The notes under the pieces: generated by a model | Told to the model about the DNA's origin: nothing | What the model saw: only the letters and a program-made list of their open reading frames with translations | Databases searched by the model: none | Part shown: one piece after another, positions 43,572 through 50,796 of the stretch | How the letters are laid out: the number at the start of each line of letters is the position of its first letter | How positions within the stretch are numbered: the stretch's first letter is position 1 | Made by a program: the position numbers and the translations under genes | Source: Kutzneria sp044547355 | GTDB taxonomy: Bacteria; Actinomycetota; Actinomycetes; Mycobacteriales; Pseudonocardiaceae | Assembly (NCBI RefSeq): GCF_044547355.1 | Contig: NZ_JBIUAG010000013.1 | Coordinates: 124,001-188,000 of the forward strand | Direction: 5' to 3' | Length of the DNA: 64,000 bases

Positions 43572-44162
43572 ATGGATCTGGAACTGCCGGTGCCGCGGCC
43601 CGAGCCGACGGTGGCCTGGCTGCGGGCCATGGTCGCCCGGTTCAGCGATGGCCCCGATCACCGCCGGCGGCGGGCCCTGGCCGTGGCCGAGCTGGCCAGG
43701 ATCGACCCGGCCGAGCTACGCCGCCGAGCCGCCGAATCCTCGTGCTCCGCCGCCGAAGTCCTGGCTCAGGCCATGGGAATCGACGCCGGGGCGGCGGTCG
43801 CCGACGTGGCCAGGGCCTACCACCCGCACACCGTCGCCGACGAAGCCGCCGACCGGGCCGTCGCCCGTCTGGTCGACGCCTTCGGCGGCGTCGCCGACGA
43901 GCTGACCGCCGCCCGGATCAGCCTGCTGGTGCAGAGTTGCGACGCCACCACCGCCCTGGTGGCCAAGGCCCGCAACCATCCCACCGTCGAGGAGACCCTC
44001 CGCGACGACCAGCCGCTACGCACCACCAGAAGGGTCCGGGACGGCGAAGTGGTGCTGGTCAGCCTGGACGGCCATCCCTTCGGCGCCGGCAGTCACGAGT
44101 GTCCTGGCCAGGCCCACGCCATCGCACTGGCGGAGGGAATCCTGGCGCGAGGCAGGACGTGA
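43572..44162 (+). CDS. Half-length cytochrome P450-like protein
   Basis: 196 residues with P450 landmarks in the right order but compressed. C-helix-like FSDGPDHRRRRAL (25-37), I-helix-like LLVQSCDATTALVAKA (118-133), ExxR motif EETLR (140-144), TTRRV, and heme loop PFGAGSHECPG (169-179, Cys177). Only 33 residues separate ExxR from the Cys instead of about 65, so the meander region is missing. Bacterial P450s have about 400 residues. The first 115 residues lack the B-C and F-G regions. An ATG at 43560 is an alternative start. Open frame, normal codon use: not an obvious pseudogene. Confidence 0.75.
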   Translation: MDLELPVPRPEPTVAWLRAMVARFSDGPDHRRRRALAVAELARIDPAELRRRAAESSCSAAEVLAQAMGIDAGAAVADVARAYHPHTVADEAADRAVARLVDAFGGVADELTAARISLLVQSCDATTALVAKARNHPTVEETLRDDQPLRTTRRVRDGEVVLVSLDGHPFGAGSHECPGQAHAIALAEGILARGRT

Positions 44163-44186
44163 CCACGCCATGCCAGGATGGCTCGC

Positions 44187-44504
44187 ATGGCCGTTCCGGA
44201 GATCCATCTGAAGCAGATCGCACGCTGGTGCGCGCAGCGCGTGCCGGAACGCGTGCGTGACCAGGTTCGCATCGAGCACAGCACCCGCGGGTCGAACGTG
44301 ACGATCTTCGAGCTCTGGCAGCCGGATCTGGGCGACGAGTGGTCCCGGCGCGCGATCGCGCAGCTGCGCTATGACGGATCGAGCTGGCGATTGTACTGGC
44401 CGGACCGCAACACCCGCTGGCACCTGCTGCCGGAGGTGCCCGCCGCGACGACTCCGGGGCCGCTGCTGGCGGAGTTCGACAATCCCGCGCGGCCTTTCGA
44501 CTGA
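44187..44504 (+). CDS. DUF3024 family protein
   Basis: About 105 residues: PEIHLKQIARWCAQRVPE, VRIEHSTRGSNVTIFELW, EWSRRAIAQLRYDG and WRLYWPDRNTRWHLL reproduce the DUF3024 pattern, a small cytoplasmic family of unknown function. ATG 44187 gives the usual start; ATG 44178 is also possible. It ends 1 bp from the convergent TetR gene. Confidence 0.78.
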   Translation: MAVPEIHLKQIARWCAQRVPERVRDQVRIEHSTRGSNVTIFELWQPDLGDEWSRRAIAQLRYDGSSWRLYWPDRNTRWHLLPEVPAATTPGPLLAEFDNPARPFD

Positions 44505-44505
44505 C

Positions 44506-45039
44506 TCACCGGCACGTGGCGCCGAGCAGCAGCAGTCGTAGGCCGTGCTCGAAGTGACGGTCGGCGTCGGGTAGCGGCTCGGTGGCCTGCTGCTCCTCGA
44601 TGACGCATCCGACGGTGTACCGGCTGACGGCCAGCACGGTGCCGAGGGTGTCCTCCCGGCTCAGGCCGTCCGCGAGCATCATCTCGACCAGCCGGCGCAG
44701 CGAGGTTGTGTCGCTGGCGCGGGGGACAGTGCCGGCGTGCAGGCGGCCGCCGTCGCGGTGGGCCAGCAGGCCGCGGCGGAAGGCCCGGGCGCGGTCGGCC
44801 AGCCACTCGGGCCAGGCCTGACCGGGCTGCGGATGCTCGACGGGCGCCATCGCGGCGGCGGCGATCTCCGCCGACAAGGCCTCGAGCAGCGCCCGCTTGT
44901 CGGCGAAATGCCAGTACAGGGTGGGGGCCTTGATGTCGAGGGCGTCGGCGAGCCGGCGCATGGACAAGCCGTCCAGGCCGACCTCGTCCACCAGTCGCAG
45001 CGCCGTGTCCACCACGGTGTCCCGATCCACGGTTGCCAC
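44506..45039 (-). CDS. TetR family repressor divergent from a flavin monooxygenase
   Basis: 177 residues. N-terminal helix-turn-helix (VDTALRLVDEVGLDGLSMRRLADALDI, APTLYWHFADKRALLEAL) is very close to TetR class repressors, and the C-terminal domain is of the TetR_C type. GTG 45039 is separated by 30 bp from the divergent monooxygenase start, and two palindromic sites (45039-45055, 45060-45080) fill the gap. It very likely represses itself and the monooxygenase, lifting when a substrate or drug binds. Confidence 0.92.
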   Translation of the reverse strand: MATVDRDTVVDTALRLVDEVGLDGLSMRRLADALDIKAPTLYWHFADKRALLEALSAEIAAAAMAPVEHPQPGQAWPEWLADRARAFRRGLLAHRDGGRLHAGTVPRASDTTSLRRLVEMMLADGLSREDTLGTVLAVSRYTVGCVIEEQQATEPLPDADRHFEHGLRLLLLGATCR

Positions 45040-45080
45040 TCTAACAGTGTTCGAGTACCGTCTCTAACGGTGTTAGAGAC
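45039..45080. promoter_or_regulatory. Two TetR-type operators overlapping both start codons
   Basis: Site 1: CTCTAAC-AGT-GTTCGAG (45039-45055, one mismatch in the arms), overlapping the tetR GTG. Site 2: GTCTCTAAC-GGT-GTTAGAGAC (45060-45080), a perfect 9-bp-arm palindrome whose centre contains the likely GTG start of the monooxygenase (45070). Similar half-sites (TCTAAC) indicate one protein. Repressor at site 2 would cover the transcript start of a leaderless mRNA. Confidence 0.8.
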
Positions 45081-46449
45081 TACGGATGTGGTGATCGTCG
45101 GGGCCGGCCCGGTCGGCGCGATGCTGGCGGCCGAGCTGCGCCTGCACGGGATCGGCGTGGTGGTGCTGGAGCGGCTGACCCGGCCGACGGGGTTGTCCAA
45201 GGCGCATGCCTTGCACGCCAGGACGATCCAGACGCTGGACCGACGAGGCCTGCTGGACCGGTTCGTGTCGGTGGCCGGGAAGGGGCCGAGGGCCGGCCGG
45301 GCCCAGTTCGGCGGCCTGGAGGTGCTGGACCGGACCGCCGTCGAGGCCGATGTGCCGATGATGCTGGGCGTCCCGCAGGCCGAGACCGAGCGGATCCTGC
45401 TGGACCACGCGGTCAGCCTCGGCGCGGACGTCCGACGGGGGCAGGAGGTGGTCGGCATCGACGGCGCAACGGTGGAAACCGTTTCTGGCCACCGGATCGC
45501 CGCCGAGTTCGTGGTCGGCGCGGATGGCGGCCGGAGCACGGTCCGCAAGCTGGCGGGCATCGACTTCGCCGGCACCGACGCCACCATCGCGGGGCTGCTG
45601 GGCGATGTGACGGTCGAGGACCCGCGCGCGATTCCCTTCGGCTGGCACCGAACGGAACGCGGCTGGGTCATCAGCATGGTCCGTCCCGACGGCGCCGGCC
45701 GGGTCTTCGCGCTCACCTTCGACGGTCCGCACGCGGACCGGGATGCCCCGCTCGGCATGGCCGAGTTCCGGTCCACAGTGGAGCGAATCCTCGGCCGCCC
45801 GGTCTCGATGCGCGATCCCCGCTGGCTGTCCCGCTTCGGCGACGGCTGCCGGCAGGCCGTGGAGTATCGCCGGGGCACCGTGCTGCTCGTCGGCGACGCC
45901 GCGCACGTGCACTTCCCGGCCGGCGGCCAGGGGCTCAACCTCGGCTTGCAGGACGCCGTCAACTTGGGCTGGAAGCTGGCCGCGACGATCAACGGCACCG
46001 CCGCCGACGGGCTGCTCGACACGTATCACGCCGAGCGGCACCCGGTCGGCGAGCGCGTGCTGCGCAACGCCCGCACCCAGGTCGTGCTGATGGATCCGGA
46101 CCCGCGGTTCGACCCGCTGCGCGAGGTGTTCACGGAGTTGATGCTGCTGGACGAGACCAACCGGCACCTGGTCTCGATGCTGGCCGGCCTCGACGTCCAC
46201 TACGCGCCCGGCGATCACCCGGCCATCGGCCACTATGCCCCGGCCTTGCCGGGGCTGGCCAAGCGGCAGCGGGGCGGACAGTGGGTCTATGTCGGCCCCG
46301 AGCCGCTCGACGGCGCCGAATGGCTGGCGGGACAGGAGCAAATGCTGATCCGGCCGGACGGCTACGTGGCCTGGGCCGGTGAGCAGGGGATGGCCGAGGC
46401 GCTGCGGCGGTGGGTCACTTCTTTCCCAGCAACGAACCGACATCGCTGA
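45070..46449 (+). CDS. FAD-dependent class A monooxygenase
   Basis: 459 residues. Rossmann FAD motif VVIVGAGPVGAMLAAELRL, VVGADGGRST (DG motif), and LVGDAAHVHFPAGGQGLNLG (GD motif) followed by NLGWKLAATINGTA and YHAERHPVGERVL. Similar to aromatic/tetracycline hydroxylases including drug-inactivating enzymes; its tight pairing with a TetR-class repressor makes a xenobiotic role plausible. GTG 45070 lies inside the operator, with GTG 45088 as alternative. No ribosome site, so probably leaderless. The 3' end overlaps the convergent transglycosylase-like gene by 35 bp. Confidence 0.9.
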   Translation: MLETTDVVIVGAGPVGAMLAAELRLHGIGVVVLERLTRPTGLSKAHALHARTIQTLDRRGLLDRFVSVAGKGPRAGRAQFGGLEVLDRTAVEADVPMMLGVPQAETERILLDHAVSLGADVRRGQEVVGIDGATVETVSGHRIAAEFVVGADGGRSTVRKLAGIDFAGTDATIAGLLGDVTVEDPRAIPFGWHRTERGWVISMVRPDGAGRVFALTFDGPHADRDAPLGMAEFRSTVERILGRPVSMRDPRWLSRFGDGCRQAVEYRRGTVLLVGDAAHVHFPAGGQGLNLGLQDAVNLGWKLAATINGTAADGLLDTYHAERHPVGERVLRNARTQVVLMDPDPRFDPLREVFTELMLLDETNRHLVSMLAGLDVHYAPGDHPAIGHYAPALPGLAKRQRGGQWVYVGPEPLDGAEWLAGQEQMLIRPDGYVAWAGEQGMAEALRRWVTSFPATNRHR

Positions 46450-47290
46450 GCACGCCGCCGACCACCGCGTCCAGCACGTTCGGCGGCGGGGTCGTGGTGG
46501 TCGTGGTCGGTGGCGGCGCAGTGGTGGTGGTCGTCGTGGGTGGCGGGGAGGTCGTGGTGGTCGGGGCGGAAGTGGTTGTGGTGGCCGCAGGAGTGGCGAG
46601 GGCGGGGATGGCGGTGACGCCGCCGGAGTAGGTGGTGATCCACTGGAAGACGTCGGCGAGGTAGGCGCCGTCGTGGTTGTAGCTGAGGATGGCGTTGACG
46701 AGATCGCCGTTGAGGGACAGGTCACGGCCGTCGGCGCAGAGGTAGTCGGCGGCGGAAGCGGTGGCGTCCCAGACGTTCTGGGGGTCGGCGGTGCCGTCGC
46801 GGTCGGCGTCGACGCCCCACTTGGCCCAGGTGGAGGGCAGGAACTGCATGGGGCCCTCGGCATGGACGCCGTCGGGCAGCTCGGGGCCGAAGATCGGCGA
46901 GGTGACGGTGCCACGGGTGTCGACCTGGCCGCCCCGGGCGTGGTTGGACTCGACCTTGCCGATGCCGGCCAGCACCTGCCAGCGAAGGTGGCACGACGGC
47001 ACGCGGCCGGCGGCCTGCTGGTAGGCGGCCAGCAGCACGGCCGGGATCCGGCTGTCGACGACGGTCGGGATCGGCTTGTACGGCACGACATGGTCGGGAT
47101 ACACGACCTGCACGTCGCCACGCTTGTGCGGCGCGGTGGGCGAATGGGCCGGCGGCACAACGCGATCCGGAACGTTGGTGGCGGCCGGCTGGGCGGCGAC
47201 GACCGCTGCCGGTGGGGTCGTGCTGGCGGCGCAGGTCACGGCCAGCACACCGGCGAGCGCGAGCAGGCCGGTCGAGGCACGGCGGGACAA
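46415..47290 (-). CDS. Secreted lytic-transglycosylase-like protein with Thr/Pro-rich tail
   Basis: About 291 residues: signal (GLLALAGVLAVTCAAS), an SLT/MltB-like domain (~85-215; QVLAGIGKVESNHARGG with catalytic Glu, GPMQFLPSTWAKWGVDADRDG, NVWDATASAADYLCADG, ILSYNHDGAYLADV), then a Thr/Pro-rich linker and a short tail. It should cleave peptidoglycan outside the cell. TTG 47290 is preferred because GGAG lies 6 nt upstream; TTG 47302 is the longer alternative. It is 82 bp downstream of two tiny secreted-protein genes on the same strand. Confidence 0.85.
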   Translation of the reverse strand: MSRRASTGLLALAGVLAVTCAASTTPPAAVVAAQPAATNVPDRVVPPAHSPTAPHKRGDVQVVYPDHVVPYKPIPTVVDSRIPAVLLAAYQQAAGRVPSCHLRWQVLAGIGKVESNHARGGQVDTRGTVTSPIFGPELPDGVHAEGPMQFLPSTWAKWGVDADRDGTADPQNVWDATASAADYLCADGRDLSLNGDLVNAILSYNHDGAYLADVFQWITTYSGGVTAIPALATPAATTTTSAPTTTTSPPPTTTTTTAPPPTTTTTTPPPNVLDAVVGGVLSDVGSLLGKK

Positions 47291-47372
47291 GGCAGGCTCC
47301 AATCAGGGGGAGAGGACCGTGGCCCGGCGGGGACGACGGGCCGGGCCACGGTGGGTCTTTCCGCGGGCGAGA

Positions 47373-47573
47373 TCAGAACAGGCGGCCGAACACCTGGGAG
47401 ACCGACTGCAGGGCGCCGAGCACCGGGACACCCGCCGGGGCGAACGTCCAGATGTTGTTGAGGCTGCTGGTGTCCGGCTTGTCGACCACGGTCACGCCGT
47501 CGGCCAGCGCCGGCGCGGCCGCGCCGACCAGAGCGGCGGCGACCAGCGCGCCGGTGACGATCGTCTTGCGCAT
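47373..47573 (-). CDS. Tiny secreted protein, member 2
   Basis: 66 residues with a clear Sec signal (RKTIVTGALVAAALVGAAAPALADG); the mature part is about 41 residues (VVDKPDTSSLNNIWTFAPAG ... ALQSVSQVFGRLF). No Cys, no known family. AAGGAAA lies upstream of ATG 47573, as for its neighbour. It starts 20 bp after the preceding tiny gene. Mature peptide ends in a hydrophobic-aromatic helix. Confidence 0.72.
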   Translation of the reverse strand: MRKTIVTGALVAAALVGAAAPALADGVTVVDKPDTSSLNNIWTFAPAGVPVLGALQSVSQVFGRLF

Positions 47574-47593
47574 GAGGGGGTTTCCTTTCCTTG

Positions 47594-47788
47594 TCAGCCG
47601 CTGATGAGCTTCAGCAGGCCGTCGATGGGGGCCAGCACCTGGGTCGGCACGGGCACGGTCGGGCCGAGCAGCGAGCCGACGTCCAGACCGGGCAGGGCCC
47701 AGATGGGCAGCGGGTCGGCGGCGGCGACGCCGGCGCCGGCGGCGAGCAGGGCGGCGGACAGCAGTCCGACGGTGAGGACCTTCTTCAC
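47594..47788 (-). CDS. Tiny secreted protein, member 1
   Basis: 64 residues: signal (KKVLTVGLLSAALLAAGAGVAAADP) and a mature part of about 40 residues rich in Pro/Leu/Val (LPIWALPGLDVGSLLG, VLAPIDGLLKLISG). No family recognised. GTG 47788 follows AAAGGAAA and starts 10 bp after the YeeE/YedE stop, so it is very likely cotranscribed with the sulfur genes upstream. Confidence 0.72.
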   Translation of the reverse strand: MKKVLTVGLLSAALLAAGAGVAAADPLPIWALPGLDVGSLLGPTVPVPTQVLAPIDGLLKLISG

Positions 47789-47798
47789 GGGTTTCCTT

Positions 47799-49031
47799 TC
47801 AGCAGACGGAATCGGTGGGCTTGGGGTTGCCGAGGCCGAACAGCGGCCGCAGCGGCACGCCGACGTAGGTGCCGGCGATGGCGGCGACGCCCCACAGCCA
47901 GCCGTGCAGGCTGAACGAGGCCACGCCGGAGAAGTAGGCGCCGATGTTGCAGCCGCCGGCCATCCGCGCGCCGAAGCCCATCAGCACGCCGCCGATGACC
48001 GCGCCGACGGCCATCTTCCACGGCACGGCCCGGTGCAGCACGAAGGCGCCGGCCAGGGCGGAGGCGATCAGCGCCCCGAGCATGATGCCGAAGTCCATCA
48101 CCGACACGCGGTCGGCCAGCACCGAGGCGTGCAGGGCGGCGGCGTTCTTGGGGATCGTCCAATAGGGAGCATGGGAGATGTCGATCCCTATCCAACCAAG
48201 GAACTTCGCTCCCCACAAGGCAAAGGCGGAGGTGATTCCCCATGGGCTGCCGGAGATGAACAGCGTCACGGCGTTGAGCACGGCCAGCAGGATCGCGCCC
48301 ACCCACAGCGGCCACGCGCCGCGCAGCACCCGCGTCCAGCCCCGGGCCACGGGAGCCGGCTCGATCGGCGGTGGGTTGCGACGTCGTTGCAGCAGAAGGG
48401 ATCCGGCGGCGATCGCGCCGATGATCAGCAGCGAGAACAGCACGCCGCCGCCGTAGCCCAGGGGCGTGGCGGCCAGCGACACGGTCGGGCCGAGCGACTG
48501 GAGGTAGAGGATCCAGGTGGCGGCGAAGGCGCTGCCGATCGAGCCGAGGATGAATCCGCCCAGCGTGTAGAGGATGGCGGTCTGCCCGCTGCCGACGGCG
48601 AACAGCGTGCCGGACGCGCAGGATCCGCCGATCTGCATGCCGATGCCGAAGATGAACGCCCCGGCCGCCACTCCGATGCTCGCCGGCAGCACCATTCCCT
48701 GCGGCGCGCCGGAAAGCCCGAAGCCGGACTGGAGGATCACCGCGAACAGCAGCACCGCGACGGCCAGCATCAGCATGTGGGCCCGGATGGCCGCGCCCTG
48801 GCCGACGGCCACGATCTGCCGCCAGGCCGAGGTGAAACCGAAGCGGGAGTGGAACAGCACCAGGCCCAGGGCCAGGCCGACCACGTACAGCAGGGCCAGC
48901 TTCCAGCCCGCCGCGTGGTAGACGGCGAAGCCGAGTATCGCGGCCAGCGCGGTGCCGACGATGATCACGCCGGATCTCGCCGACGGCGCCTCGACCACCA
49001 CCACGGGCAGTCTCTCGTTGACGACAGACAT
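47799..49031 (-). CDS. YeeE/YedE (TsuA-like) sulfur compound transporter
   Basis: 410-residue inner membrane protein with two halves of several helices. The conserved Cys motifs of the family are present in each half (QIGGSCASGTLFAVGSG; MAGGCNIGAYFSGVASF), together with FTSAWRQIVAVGQGAAIRAH. In TsuA the Cys residues relay thiosulfate across the membrane. ATG 49031 has AGGAGG six bases upstream. It follows the Met-rich membrane protein gene by 46 bp and the SBP56-like gene on the same strand, so the likely role is import of the sulfur product. Confidence 0.93.
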   Translation of the reverse strand: MSVVNERLPVVVVEAPSARSGVIIVGTALAAILGFAVYHAAGWKLALLYVVGLALGLVLFHSRFGFTSAWRQIVAVGQGAAIRAHMLMLAVAVLLFAVILQSGFGLSGAPQGMVLPASIGVAAGAFIFGIGMQIGGSCASGTLFAVGSGQTAILYTLGGFILGSIGSAFAATWILYLQSLGPTVSLAATPLGYGGGVLFSLLIIGAIAAGSLLLQRRRNPPPIEPAPVARGWTRVLRGAWPLWVGAILLAVLNAVTLFISGSPWGITSAFALWGAKFLGWIGIDISHAPYWTIPKNAAALHASVLADRVSVMDFGIMLGALIASALAGAFVLHRAVPWKMAVGAVIGGVLMGFGARMAGGCNIGAYFSGVASFSLHGWLWGVAAIAGTYVGVPLRPLFGLGNPKPTDSVC

Positions 49032-49077
49032 CTTCCCTCCTAACGACTCGGGGCAGGGGGCGGTAAAAGGAAACCGG

Positions 49078-50733
49078 TCACGACAGCGGTCCCGAGATGG
49101 GGACGATGGTGCCGTTGGGCACCCACTGGCCGGGATAGGCCATCTCCATCCCGTCCATGGTGCTGTCCATGGGCATGGCGTCGACCTGCGCCGAGGCGTA
49201 GAGCCGCACGGCCGGCTCGGTGTGCTGGCCCTGGGCGGCGAGCCACTGGTCGAGCCCGCCGATGGTGCCGGTCTCACCGGGGAAGGCGTTGGACAGCGCG
49301 ACGGTGTAGGCCAGGGTCTGCGGATCGCGGGGGTCGAAGTGCAGCGGGATCGCCGAGCTGACAACGGACTTCAGCAACGGCGCGGTCAGCAGCCAGGGCG
49401 CCAGGTAGACGCCGTAGATGTAGGTGGGCTTCTGGGTCTGCTCGACGGCGACCTTGTTCAGCTCGGCGGCCGCGTCCGACCAACCGGCCACGACGACAAG
49501 GGCGCTGTTGGGCTGTTCGGTGTCGGAGACGGGGATGCCGGCCTGCCGCACCACTTCCTCGGCGGCCTTGGCCCGGGGAGAGCCGTCCCCGACGACGGTG
49601 ATGGACGGAATCTTCCGCCCCTTCAGGTAGTCCGCCAGCTTGCGGACAGAGTCGGAATCCTCTGTGGACAGAACGTCGCTGGGGCAGGAGGCGAGCGCGA
49701 CGCGGCTGCCGCCGAGCAGGCCGCCCAGCGCGGCGTTGGCGCACTCGGGGTCGATGGCCCGAGCCTCAGGCCCGGAGCCGGTGTCCACGGCCAGCGTGGA
49801 TTCCTTGCCGTCCCGGGAGATCCGCAGCGAGCTGCGACCCGGCGGCAGATCGACCTCGGCCCAGGCGCCGTTCACACCGGGCCGGGTCACGGCCTTGACG
49901 CCGTTGACCGTCGCCTGCTCCGGCAGGTGGACCAGGTTGCGACCGGGCCGTTGCGGCGCGACCAACACCGGCACACCAGTGGCCTCGCCGAGCAGCGGCA
50001 CGCCCGGCGTGGGCAGGTCCGCTGGCCGGGGAATCGCCCCCAGCGCGGCCCAAGCCACATAGGCGACCACCACCAGCAGCGCGCCGACGGGGTAGAGCCG
50101 CCGCGCCGGCAGGGTGAGAGTCAGCGCCGTCGCGGCGATCGGCAGCAGCGCCACCACCAGCAGGGCCAACCCGAAGCCGGTGTCGTAGAGCCGACGGTCG
50201 AAGCCGACCCCGGACACCGCTATCTGCAACACCCCGGCCAGCGCCAGCACGGTAGCCAGGGTCAGCGCCACCGGGCGAGCCCGCAGCCGCCCGGTGTCGG
50301 CCGGCGCGAGCAGCGTCAGCCCGAGCCAGGCGACCACGCCGACGGTGTAGCCGGTGTCGGCCAGGAACTCGATCCCCATGTGGCTCAGGGAGATCTCGGA
50401 GATCAGCACCACCAGCAGGCCGAAGCCGAGGTACGCGGCCGGCGTGCGCCACCGCAGGGTCGCCGGCACGGCGACCGCCAACACCAGCTGTCCGATCGCG
50501 AACGGCGCGCTGGTGTCCAGCCACAGCAAGGAGATCACGTCGGCCACGGCCGTAACGGCGGCCGCGATCGACGCGATGAGAACGGTGCCACGGCGCACCG
50601 AGGCCACGGTGGGCCGCAGCAGCCCGATGCCCGCGACGGTCGCGCTGGCCAGCAGCAGCACGATCCTGAGCAGCAGCACGGCGGCCGGCACGCCGGTTGC
50701 CGGCATGTCCATGCCCATGTCGGTCATGTTCAC
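49078..50733 (-). CDS. Polytopic membrane protein with Met-rich ends, unknown family
   Basis: 551 residues. Residues ~15-230 form about eight hydrophobic helices (AAVLLLRIVLLLASATVAGIG; FAIGQLVLAVAVPATL; YLGFGLLVVLISEISLSHMG; LYPVGALLVVVAYVAWAAL). Residues ~240-551 are a soluble, probably extracytoplasmic domain with two Cys (DPECANA; ALASCPS). The N-terminus NMTDMGMDMPATG and C-terminal MPMDSTMDGMEM are Met/Asp-rich, resembling copper-binding methionine motifs. No recognised family. It lies 63 bp after the SBP56-like gene and 46 bp before the YeeE/YedE gene. Confidence 0.75.
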   Translation of the reverse strand: MNMTDMGMDMPATGVPAAVLLLRIVLLLASATVAGIGLLRPTVASVRRGTVLIASIAAAVTAVADVISLLWLDTSAPFAIGQLVLAVAVPATLRWRTPAAYLGFGLLVVLISEISLSHMGIEFLADTGYTVGVVAWLGLTLLAPADTGRLRARPVALTLATVLALAGVLQIAVSGVGFDRRLYDTGFGLALLVVALLPIAATALTLTLPARRLYPVGALLVVVAYVAWAALGAIPRPADLPTPGVPLLGEATGVPVLVAPQRPGRNLVHLPEQATVNGVKAVTRPGVNGAWAEVDLPPGRSSLRISRDGKESTLAVDTGSGPEARAIDPECANAALGGLLGGSRVALASCPSDVLSTEDSDSVRKLADYLKGRKIPSITVVGDGSPRAKAAEEVVRQAGIPVSDTEQPNSALVVVAGWSDAAAELNKVAVEQTQKPTYIYGVYLAPWLLTAPLLKSVVSSAIPLHFDPRDPQTLAYTVALSNAFPGETGTIGGLDQWLAAQGQHTEPAVRLYASAQVDAMPMDSTMDGMEMAYPGQWVPNGTIVPISGPLS

Positions 50734-50796
50734 AGGGGATCCCGCTTCACCTAGGGCGGGTGGCGCCGCGGTCGGGGCGGCGCCACCCGCGTTGGG

